DNA of 64,000 nucleotides from Protula sp. h YS-2021. Taxonomy: Eukaryota > Annelida > Polychaeta > Sabellida > Serpulidae. The number at the start of each line of letters is the position of its first letter. The stretch's first letter is position 1. The DNA is taken from assembly GCA_949752745.1 (NCBI GenBank), contig OX457027.1, forward strand, positions 76,253,214 through 76,317,213. Direction: 5' to 3'. The translations under genes were made by a program, and so were the position numbers. Below the pieces are notes generated by a model. It saw only the letters and a program-made list of their open reading frames with translations. It was not told the origin of the DNA and did no database searches. Below, one piece after another: positions 24,367 to 36,800 of the stretch.

Positions 24367-24414
24367 CACAACAGAGCAAATACTTAAACATCTCTAATTC
24401 CACCAGATACAGAT

Positions 24415-24420
24415 TTTATT
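24415..24420 (-). terminator. Candidate poly(A) signal of the ARRDC gene
   Basis: AATAAA on the minus strand, about 310 bases past the stop codon at 24730. It implies a short 3' UTR; unproven. Confidence 0.4.
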
Positions 24421-24729
24421 TCTACAACATTGTGTAAAAAAAAGTTATAATTTACAATTAAATATACACAAAATAAATGAGACAATATTATTCTTGAAGC
24501 CCTTTTTTGTTGTCTAAATGAACAGTAAAATCAGTTATAAGCTACTTTCGTCATCAACAAAAGCCACACTTCCTCACCCACAAAACAGTATAAAATTTGG
24601 CAATGTGATGACGTCACAAAATGATGTCACAGAAGCCAGTTCATGCCAAGACTATTTTTCTGCGGCGAGCAAATTTCACACCCAAGCAAAGACAAAATTG
24701 CATATGATGCGCCTACAACGGGCCTTGGA

Positions 24730-24893
24730 TCATGTGATTTCTGTGAATTGCTGCACTGTACTGGGCCTCTCCCTCGTGTACAGGGATTTGTAGTAGCAAT
24801 AGACATGCTGGTGTTTGGCCCGGTGAAAGTCCTCCGCTGTGTAGTCTTCTATCTCACCGCTGGCGTGGCTGTAACGGCTGAACGACGGCTGTA
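24730..24893 (-). CDS. ARRDC last exon
   Basis: Acceptor TTTGTTTTGCAG at the right. Two bases complete the codon split from the previous exon, then [34 protein letters not shown] and QQFTEIT before TGA. The tail is acidic then tyrosine-rich, with no PPxY. Confidence 0.85.
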
Positions 24894-27800
24894 CTGCAAA
24901 ACAAAGACACCCAGCTTCAGTGCTTCCCCGGGTATAGGACCTCCGTTATGTCAGAAATTTAGTGGTCTAATTTCCAGTGTGGTTCCTTGGGCGGGTTCCT
25001 TATAATACCGGTTAAAAAAACAACTAGGGATAACGATTTTAGGTCATTTTTATCCAGTGATTCTATAAGCGTCACCTGTCAAATTTATTTCTCGGATGTC
25101 AGTCGCTGACTTGGTACGTTAAAGAACAAATGCCCCATCCACCCCATTCCACGCAACAAAGAAACAAAGGGACTGTACCAAGATACAGGATCATTGAGAA
25201 ATTAAGAGTTGAAAATGCAGTAAAGCTAAAAGTTATGGGAATATATCCTACATAGAAATTAAAACAAAATTCCTCCGTAAGCCAAGATGCAAGTATGCAA
25301 GAATTTCACACAAAAGAGTGCTTCAGTGTCCCTATAACGGCCCTATAGAATACTGCCTAGGCTCAAACCAACCCGGAAATAAAATCAGTTCTCTTTAGCA
25401 CCTTTTTAATTCACCCCATTACTACGAATCCCGGAAATCAGACCACCCACTCGGTGGCGCTGGTTTTGAACATGGAAAAAAAATCTCAAGAAACGAAAGG
25501 CTTTTCTTTCTTTCAGTGATATTTTAAACAGTTTATCAATTTCTTCCAAAGACAGAAGAAATATAACAACAATAAACAAATAGTATCTAAGTTTTGTGTT
25601 ATCTAATGCTTTTACAGATCTATAAATAGGTGAATAATTTTTATTAACAACTGTTTTAGGACGCCATTTGTGTAGTTCACTCAGAACACTCTGCGTGTTT
25701 AACTCTTTTGCACTTCTTATTTTGCTTATTTCAGAACAGATTAGGTCAGACCCATGTCAATTTTGCATTTTTCTGAAATAGTCCTTCAAGATATAGACAG
25801 AAAGCATGTTTTTTAATAGAGTGCAATAACAATGCGTGCACAAAACAAACACTTCAGCCATAGCTGCAGACATGTTTCATTTACTAAACTGACAATAACA
25901 ACGTAAACCTCGAGAAGAAAACATTTGTGTTTTCGCGAAATAAAAACACAATCTTTAAACATAAGTGAGTATCCAATTTCCTCTAGAGTGGCTTTTTACA
26001 TATGTTTTAATGTCTTCAAGACTTTCCTTCCGCGATTTATTAGTTTTAGGTTTTTGACTTTTGACACTAGAATGGGCAAATACCCTATCGCCTAGCACAC
26101 ACATACTTAACTTTCTAGATTACTGTTTTGTGCAAAGCAGTTTTTCAAAAGCTGCCACGACTGTGCTATTTTCACTGAGAAAAGTAACACTGGTAGAAAT
26201 GGACGAGGAAGAGAAGAAACGGAGACGAAGAAAAAGAGGTGGAAGACGACAAGAAAAAGACGGAGTAGAAAAAGAAGAAACAGGGGAAACAGGGGAAGAT
26301 ACTGATGATGAAGAAGAAGACAAAAGATGAATGAAGAAAGAAGATGACGAGGGGTACAAAAAGAAAAACGAGGAGGGGGACAAGAAGAAAGTAATAAAAC
26401 GGAAGACGAACAAACGGAAGAAGAAAATAAAGAACATAGTAAATTTGAAAAACTAATAATTTAATTACGCAGTAAGGAGCTTACAAGTAATGTTTGGAGG
26501 TAGGGAATGTTGCAGCGGAATGGTTCCTATTGTAATGGGTATGGTAACTTCAACTGGTTCTTCTTCTCCTGAAGGGTTCACTCCAACCTAAAAATAAAGA
26601 AAAACAAAACGATGCGATGCTCTACTTAAGGAAGACAGTGAATATTACAGGGTTAGCGTCGTCAGGTTTCCGTCACTTCCTGTACAGCTGTCAGAATGCC
26701 CGTGGCTGTCTGAGTTCAAATAAATGAACAGAGGGCCGAGGGGTGCATATATATAAATTCACAAAACTCGCAAACAACAAAATTAAAAGATTGGAAATGG
26801 GAATATGATTTTATAGGAATGTTTTTGTTTGGATAGCGTTAACGAATCAGTACCAGTGCCAGTGCCCATTGAATGAAAATAACTTCTCCTTGGCACAGAT
26901 CTGTTTCAGAGCGGCGAACTGACAATCTGGAAATAGATTTTGGTGTATAAAACTGTACTTCAATCTGGATAAGATAGAACGCTAAACAAAAATGAATTAA
27001 AGAGCTCACATATGGGTAGCTTAATTAAGACATTGTTCTTCTCTGTGTTAGAGCACACCTTTATAACCCACCAAAAAGCGAACACAAACAAGGCTTGTTT
27101 CATGAAATATTATTTTTCACTGATTTTAATTTGGCATCAAAACCTTTGGGAATTAACTTCAAGGTTATTGTAAGAGAATGATTTAACAAAGATATAGTAA
27201 GACAATGAAGATATGAAAGCAATATATCAGATTTTCATTATTTAAGATAAAGTAATAGTACCAATTGTATGAGGAACTAGCGATTTACGGATAGTTTTAT
27301 GTTTTATTCTGAGCGCTAAAACAGTAATGAAACCTTTAAAGTTCATATTTAAGATGGGTACTGAACCTTTGTACCAGTACACGGTAAATGTGCATATAAT
27401 AAATGGCAAAATAATGCTTAGATTGTAGTTGAGTTACGATTAAGTTCACATAGGATCTGAATGGTAATTAAAATATCCGAATAAAGGGTATTAACGAGCA
27501 CAATACATTTGAAAAGTGCAATGGTAAAGTTGGAATTTACTGAACTGCAATCAAATGTCAACAACGGTCGAATGGATGCATAATAAACTTTACTAAGCAG
27601 CTTGTTGCACAAACAAATACTAAGATTAATAAATACCAGTCAGCTTATTACTCACAAATAAACACATTTCCAATCCATTGTGTTCAGAATAAAAGCATCA
27701 CATGTATTTGTATCCTCAGCTCAGAAATGGATCTTTAAACAAGTATTAGTAGTTTCTTGAATCTAGACAATAGCATTTTAGGTGTTTTTTTTCTGTTAAA

Positions 27801-30800
27801 CATTTGTTGAAACTAGCCTTGTAACTGAATTTCTCTTAGGATACAGGACAAGTTCATATTTTTCTAGAAATCTGAGCGGGTTGATATATAAATGCTAGCT
27901 TATATTTATCACAAATCTAATTTTTATTTCGTTATTAAAATAAGTTTTCGAACAACCAAAGAAGTCAATGTATTATATATATTTTATCTGCAAATTGTCT
28001 TTTTATTTCATGATGTTTTGGCTACTGGAATATTTCATTATTCTGTGGGCATAATGAAAGCACATTTTAATGGCTTATATACTTCTAACTTTAATTATTT
28101 TGGGTCTTGAATTTCAGTCTCGGTAAAATATTTGCAAAATACATTTCATTCATAAAAAGTATTGCCACAAAAAATGGCTTTAGAAAATGCTCACTGATCA
28201 AATCTTATTAGAGAAAGGAAGCAATTGTCACCAGCTTTGTTTAACCAGCAGGGAGGTATTGTGCAACAGATCTCTGATAGTACTCACAGTTCTAAAGTGG
28301 ATTTTTTAATAGACACTTAACATATTATTTATAAAAGGTTAGGCTACACCTGTGTGCCATGCAATTCCACACCCATTTTAAAAAATGAAAATATATTTAG
28401 ATTTAACTTACATTATGCTATTGAGGATATTAAATACACTGTTATAATACATAGAAGCTGACTTTGAAGTGCCAGATTTCAAGTTCGGGAAACGGCATGG
28501 TTTCTATTATCATTTGAAATGTCACATAAAAGAACAGAAATCAACATGATATATAAAAAGTAATCGACAGATTAGAAAACGATATGTGGGCTATAAAATA
28601 TATAAAAACAAACGGTAACCTCATTTTAACCCACCATTAAATATACCACCTGTACCCAAAATATCTCATTATTCTAATTCTTTGCTAGCATGCAATCAGT
28701 TTATCATCAAGACAATTCGCCAACATGTTAGATAATTTGAAGCGTTGTCTAAACAGCTTTTTCAATATTCCAATTTAAATTAGCCAAGCTTTTAACAACT
28801 GAATTGCAGATAATGATTATCGACATAAAGAACTACTTTTTATCAATACATTTCAAACTTCATCATGTTCTTTGGTCTTTTTATATTGTTTAAAATTTAC
28901 AAAAAATCTCACTCGATTACAAAACTATATACAAAAACCTAATCTCATTCCTTGATACACAATATAACTCTGATATAAATAAATCTATGGTCACCAGTAT
29001 ATATTCCTCTGCATTTCAAAAACACAACGACAGATGTACATTTTTATTTAAAGAGGTATTGAAAATAACTGCCTGATAATTTCACATAACAAAACAGACA
29101 TTCGCTACAAATAACCTAACATTCAGACCAATACAGGCTTTACAACAATGGTAATTTAACAGTTTTCAATATTTTTATACCTTACTCCGGCCTGGATAAA
29201 CGCAATGACGCGTTGTAGCATTAACATAATGGCGAAATTATGTGCCATTCCGCAAATCATTGCATGTCTCAGCTCCGCATGGTTTTGTGGCGGAGGCGTA
29301 CGGGCTCGATCTCTACGGTAGACTATTTCCCCAAAAGTGTTCAATAGGGTTAATGTCAGAGCACTGAGGCCAATGTAGGGCTGGATCTGATTATCACGCA
29401 ACATACACGCAACACACATTTCAGCCCCATGAGGGCGCGCCTTTTCGTGCATGAAATCGCTGGCGACCGCACCATTTCGCCTTCTAAGACGACTTCCACA
29501 TAACACCGTACGGTCAAGTTGCCATCGATGACCAGCAGAGATTATATTCAATCAAAGCGCTTAACATTCCCTTCACTAAATCTATGAACTTCACGAACAC
29601 AAGCTTGTGCCGATCGCACTCTTTGCCAGCTGCATACCCGTTGGCCGGCATTATTTCAAACCAGCCGAAACCGCTAAACACCACGCAACGCCACACGGCT
29701 AATGGCCATCGGTTTCCCAAATGGTCCGACATAAGTCCGCCGGGACATTATTCCGCGCTTGCGCAGCTGGTTTAGCATAGTTTGTCTACTGGCATGGTAC
29801 TCTTCAAGAGCATGTCTCTTGGTTGTTGAAGATGACAAATCGTTGATACAACCACGCTGAGTCTTCTGGCGACTCTCACTTGTGACATGCCGGCAAAAAG
29901 CCCACCAATTGCTTACTGTCTCTCATTTTCGGTAAGTCTTGGAAGTTTAGTCTATTTTGTTCCATTTTCGTTCACTGAGTTTGCGTGAATTTACTTGGAC
30001 CGTAAATTCATATGCGTTAAAAGAATCAAAATCACGTGGCCACTGCGTCTTTTTGGAAAAATATCAAACTATAAGATTTATGAAATTTATGTTGCGTATT
30101 CGTGTCAGACAAGACAAAGTGAAATAGAGGGAAATTAGATTTATAACTGATAGACAGTAGTTTCATTTCGCCGTACTTAATACTGAGAAAAATTACATCG
30201 CCGCATTTTTAAATTGCGCTAGTGTACTATTTTGTAACTTATTCTGAACAATGCCATATTTTTTCTTAGTGGAAATTAAAACACGAAAGATCTGATATAT
30301 GTGTGCTTTAAAACTATTGCGTAAGAATAAATCAATTTTCTACCTGAAACGAATTGGTATAAATCACATAAAGGATTTTGCGAGAGAGAGGGAGAGATAG
30401 TGGTTTAATTTTTTAAAATAACCCATCAGTAAATAAATCATTTGGCTAGCCTACATCCACAGTTTCCGATGATTATCAGGCTACAGTGTACAATCATAAC
30501 ATAAATAAATGTGTATTTATTGCTTGGTTTATAACTTTTAATTGCCGCAGATTTAAAAATTCCTTAAAATACAATCAACCACAAAAACAACATTTGCAAA
30601 ATAGAAACGCTATCATCCAATAATATCCAAATATATCCAAATGCAACTGGAAAAAGATTAATGCCATTGGATATGACATCATTTATGAATACTTGACGTT
30701 ATGCTTGAGGTACGTGGATACGAAAATAATAGGGTATTACTTCAAAGAGAACATTGTTAATTTCAGTAAAATTGTAATGTTAGAAAGAAAACAATTCCAT

Positions 30801-33800
30801 TATCCGTGGCAATATCTGGTCAAATAAGACATACTGCCAACATTCCGCAAACATAAAGTAACTGCACCGGAAAGGAATGAAATGACCGAAAAGGAACCGC
30901 AACAATACCGCAGCTTTCTGCAGTACTTCTGCAGTGTATTTCAACGACGACTGCAAAAGACCGGATCTCCATTACACTATTACAAATTAATTGCAAAATC
31001 ACTGTATATTTGAACTGCAATATCCCGGTTCAATATCGGTCTTTCAGTTCTTTTGCATAACGGTTTCCAATCGATTCAAATTCGGTATACCGATTCAGTA
31101 TCGCCGGTGATTTGTGGTATGGCTCTAAATCGATTCGAATTTGGTATACCGATGTGCTACCTGGTGTGCTGCTGTAAAAACTGCAAACATACCGTTTTTA
31201 AAAATATTTCGGTGAAATATGAAACTAACGATATGTTATATTTATTTCTTAGTAAAGATATTTACAAGAATATTTCCTAAATTAGAGCAACTAAATGATG
31301 AAACAAAGCAGCCTCATTACAGTAAAGAAGATAAGTCTAGTGGTATTAATTTTACTCTTTTTCACCTGTTCCTGCTATTCCTTAGAGAAGTATTTATAAA
31401 TGACTGAAAGATCTGAAATTTATGTTGAACTGCAAAAATATTTTTGCTGTCATTACACAAGACACTGCATTGGAATTAATTAAACTTAATGCATTCACTT
31501 TGACAGTGACTGTGACAAAAGACCGGCTGGTGTTCTGCACCCATTCTGGGTTGTACTTGAGACAACGCACTATGAAAGCAATCACAACAATAGAACAATA
31601 CATCTCCCTGCATACATTACTCTACAATGGCTAGTCTTCCACACCAATCCTTATTCGTCATAACTGAGAGAGCAAAATATAAGCGTGATTGTGAAATAAA
31701 CTAATACATTTCTTTGTCGACATTACTCACCTGTGGCTAGTCTTCCACAACCGCCTGGGTTGTAACTGAGACAACAACAACCATGAAAGTTGATTGTGAC
31801 AATAGACTTACACAATTTCTTATGTACATAACTCAAATATGTCTAGTGTTCCTCACCAATCTGTATGTAACTGCAACAACACACTAAAATTTAAAATCCT
31901 ATATGTCGTGTTTAGCGTGATGTTATGCACTAGTCTGCGTGCTTTGTTTTTATGCTTCAGCGTATGAGAAGTACCAATAATATCAAGGCGATTAACTAAA
32001 GGAAACTGTAAGTGCATCTATAAATGCACTAGAAAGCACTCCATGTCGCCTCATTATTTGCACTTACAAATTTATTACTACAGAACGAATCACGATTTAA
32101 ATTACTGAAAAAAATACTGAAAAATGTCTCTAATATGTGAGAAAGTTCAACGCACGCAATCATTGTCTCTTATTTCCATATGAAGGTATATTCAGTGTAA
32201 ATTGTTCTTTTTCACCACAGGTATTGAAGAAAATATACGATAAGACGATCACATTATCTTTATAACTTTTGACTTTATAAAAGTTTTCAATGGTCAATTA
32301 CAGTGGAACCTCGGCATCGGACCACCTCCCTCTCTTGGGACCACCTCTGAATTAGGGCACATTTTATTCGGTCCCGAATGCGCTCCATAGACTTGAATTG
32401 TTAAGAAAACTCCTAATTGGGACCACCTCGGATCGGACCACTTTGGGCCGCTTTTTTCGGTCCCGAGCCCTCAAAATGCCTGAGATCGGACCACTGTCAT
32501 TCAGTGGGGAATCCCCTGTATTTTTGCGGCACATTACTTACAACCTTGAGCATGTTGCCGTCTTAGATATTGTTCCTAGGGATTATGGTAGCAAGTGTGT
32601 AACCAGATAGGGGCTTAATTTTGTTATCTATACTTTTGTACCTTGCCTAAACAATAGCGGCTGACAAAATTCAAACCCGAGACATCTTAATTTATGTGAT
32701 GCCTATTCTTTTAGTATTTAAGCCGACCCAAATGCCACCGATTCCATAATGACAATTAAATGTCAATTTAAGCACGTAAATTTAAATAAAAAATTGCTAA
32801 AACTTTCTCAAAATGGAAAGCAGAGAAAAGGTTAATAGAAAAAGAAAAGACATTAGTCTCAAGAAAAAATTGAATATAATTAATAGCAGTAAATTGATTG
32901 ATCAAAGAAAATTAGCTGAAAAGTATGGAACTAGTAAATCACAAGTCCAAATACTACTGAAACGGTTTGCTAAATATAGTTGCAAAAGTATGCATATAAT
33001 GCTTGTGTGTGTCTATAATATGCAGATTGTGATACAGCTGAGACATAATAGATGTTATTATAAATGAATGTTACTTTCTTTGTGTTTGGACAGCAAACTT
33101 GAATCTTCGGTCAACCCGCAAAATTTTACCCAAGTAGGATCAAATCTCCAAAATGGGACCACCTCTGAAATAGGGCACATTTTATCCGGTCCCAAAGGTG
33201 GTCCGATTTCAGAGGTTCCACTGTAGATTATTACATTCCTGCACAGGGCTGAGAAGATCAGGATAGCATGCATTTTAGCACCACTGTGCAATGTTTGGCC
33301 GCATCACAGATGAGACATACATACATAGTAAACCCACAGTTTATAAAAAACCAGTAAATAAAAATGAAGCGAGCGGTACTGTCGCGAACTGTTTACGGTC
33401 GAAAACTACAGCCTTCCCTTAGCAAAAGCTCTGAATTTTGCTTCACTTTTGTATGGGTTTCTCTCTAACTCACAATTCATGTAATCTAAAAACAAAATTT
33501 CTCATAGTGGCTTGAATATTCCAGGCCTAAAGAACAGCCAGTCAGACTCGTTGGAACCCTAGCACCAAGTAGCATTCCCGTTTTGCGTGCGGTACCAACT
33601 ACACGCATTCGTTAGGCGCGCGATCACCCGGCTTGGACATTTCACGTTCACTTCTTGTGAATCTGAGTTTGCATTACAGGGGCTTTCCCTCATTGACAAT
33701 TGTTACTCTGAGGCTCGTCACCTTTATGGCGATGGGACGTGCTGGCTGAAGACACATTACGGAACACAGGTCATTTCAGATTGCTCATGTCTGTCCTGTC

Positions 33801-36800
33801 TGTCAAGCTCCAAGCTTTTCGCAGTTCTTGGGTCACACATCTACCTAGTAAAGCAGCCTGCTGCCTCCTAGTGGACCACTTGTAGCTATAAAGCTAGGTT
33901 ACGTTACAGTGGCGGAGGCAGAAAAATCGGCTTTACCAGCCAATTCTGATGACTTTGAGCCGTAAAAACACCACGGACCAACGGTCACTTAAAAAGCGTT
34001 GGTCATCCTCGGTACTGAGTATTGAGCACACGCCATTCGACCTAGTTACAAGGTAGCTGCTAGGTACCTGAGTCTAGGCTTGGGCTCGGTGCTGGATGAC
34101 GACCGTGATCCCACCAACGACCATGGTAAACGTAAAAAGTACCAAGCAGGCATCTAGATCATGGCTCAGTGACTAAGTCTTGGTGCGTCTTGGTCTGAGC
34201 TGTGTCACTTCTGAGTTCACACAGGCTAGGTGTCACCAAACACCAAAAACAGAGATGACAGAAGTCAATCTGCAACACAGAAGACCAGACTTCCTGCATC
34301 CACCCAGCGTCCGCCATCAACCCTCATTCGCTTTGTGGTAGATGCCGGACAGCTCGAGACATACGATTGTGTGACTTACTACCCATCTGTTCTGGGTGCA
34401 TACACTTAATCCCACAAGACTGGGCTGCTTTAGATAAACTTCCAATTAGGAACATTAAGCGGAGAGTTCGTCGAAAAGTACGGTCTATTTCACTGGTATG
34501 CCCAGGAAAGGTTATCCTTGGTATGGTATATTTCGGAGAGGGGCACGGAGTTTTACGCTGGCAGACCAAGGAATTCAAACAAACCTAAGCCAACGTAACT
34601 TCGGAATCAGTGGTGGAGTTAGAGTTTCCGACTAATGTGAACGCTCCAGTATTGATAAAGCCTTGGCTACGCTGCGCCAGGCGGCATCAGGTTGTCTCCG
34701 GAAACAATCAGGCTGTCTTCAATCAACAACCCATTGACCAAAGAGGACGTAACGGTGACAAACACACAGTTTGCAGCGTGCTTCATTAGCCACGTAAGGA
34801 AGTTCGGTATCGTACAGCATCTCGACACGTCTCCGTCGCAGCTTTTAGATTTGCCGGTCAAACTGACTCTCTGAACATATCTTCTTTTTGACAATGCAGC
34901 CACAATTCCAGAAGTAGTTTCAGGAATTGCAAAAAACTCTGCTCTCAAAAGAAGACAGACTCGGACGCAGACATACTGTCAGCCACGCCCCCTCGCAATG
35001 GGCCACCTGTGTTAACTGTTTCTATACCTGTAAGTATTTTCACCCCACTCTCCAACCTTAATCTCCTCCTCTGAAGACTGACACCAAGACAGTGTCGAAA
35101 GTCGTAGTGAAAGTGAGCCTTCGGGCTACCCATCGGCACAGCGTGTTTCATCTGACACAGCGTGTAGAAGATAAAGAGGTAACACCCCCCGCACACACTG
35201 CTGCTTTCCTCGATACCGATAAACAGAGAGAGGACTATTTACACCCCAGCTGGGCGCCTGGATACATAAGCCGAACCAGCTTCTTCACAGGTAGAGGAGC
35301 AGAGCTCAGATGACCAAAGTCCTGGTGCGGAATAGGATGCAGAAGATGACTCTTCGGATGACTTCCCTCCCCCAGTGCAACTTCCTCTTCGGGAAGTCGA
35401 CCCCATCCTCTCCACAGGCAAAGGACATCGTCTGTAGAAGGAGCCGGCTCAGGGGGTCGTCACTCAATAAGCACACCGTCACCTGCGATTTACGCCCCTA
35501 CGCAGTAAGAGTCTCTGCCTCCGTTGGTTACTTTGATCGCTCCCGAAGATGTACCGTTCCGGGATGCCGTCCAGGCTATCGCTAGAGTTTCGTCAGTCTC
35601 GTATGGGTGCCCAGTGACAGAGGGAGATGACCTACCAATCCGGATGATGCCTCTGACCTCGCATTCACAAACTGACTCCTTCATCACACTGAACACACAA
35701 ATGAGGGGATGACTAGCGCACTGAAGGGAGTTCAAGCGTTGTGGGGGTTCAGTGAGGCACATCCTGAACATCATGCTGTTTCAAGATCATACGCTGAGTG
35801 CATTGAAGACGCGTTTGGATAACTTAGGTGTAATGGACCAGACCACGTAACGATCAGAGACCAAGGTCTCGTATCTAAGAGACACATTTTTTTTCAATCT
35901 CAGAAAGTACAAGGTGCAGTTGCCCACAGCAAGCAGGCTAGGCGAGTTCTGGCCAGCTTGGCGAGAGATGGATGCCTCCTAAAATGAGCCGTGCGTTAGC
36001 TTAGAGAGGGGTATGCACTCAGCTTGAAGTGCGACCCATACCTCTGCGCGACCAAGTCCCAGACAACCTAGCTGTGTCCTACGACCAAGACTCAGAAAAA
36101 CACCAAGTACTTCGGAAAATGGTAGAAAACTTGGTGCGCAAGCGAGCTATAGAGGAGATGCCGGAAAACCAAGAGGTGATTTTCAGCACAGTTTTTCTGG
36201 TTCCCAATAAATCAGGGGGTTGTCAGTTGGTCATCTATCTACCCTAAATCAGTTTCCCCATGTGACCTAATTTCAGATGGACGCATCTCAGGTCATACAA
36301 GATTCTCAAGGCGTAGGCCCACGTACGAGATGTGTTCGTTTCCAGAACCAGACGGCTGGTTTCTAACCTACCTCAAGCAAGAAGCAGTATATCACGGACG
36401 GAGACCTCGGTCAAACAAGCTGTCAATGTAGCTCTCTTGGTAAATTATCATTATTATTATTCAGCTGAGAATTTTGCAATAATATTGAATACGTTTAAGT
36501 TCAGTATTGTTTCTTTAAAAGTATCTGGTGTAGTCGGTATCCTGACATTTGGTCCAGCGACATTTTATCGAAAGTGAACATTACGACATTTGGTCGAAAT
36601 TTTGCATGTATTGTGAAAAGTCGTGTGTGTTGCGACCATGCCTGAATCAAGGATACGCTAACCAGTGTTTGATTCGGGATATGATTTAAGGCAGATGAAT
36701 AAAAAACCTTTCACCCTTTTTGTAGAATTACTTGCACTGCAAACCACTGACACAGCTATTTCCTACCTTTTCCTCCTTTTGGTATTGATATTACATTAAT

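Noticed and set aside
24021..24371. Minus-strand protein with YRSCTVT repeats
   Set aside because: Direct translation of the 21-bp tandem repeat.
26061..26437. Lys/Glu/Arg-rich (plus) and Phe/Ser-rich (minus) proteins
   Set aside because: They come from the polypurine tract inside an ARRDC intron.
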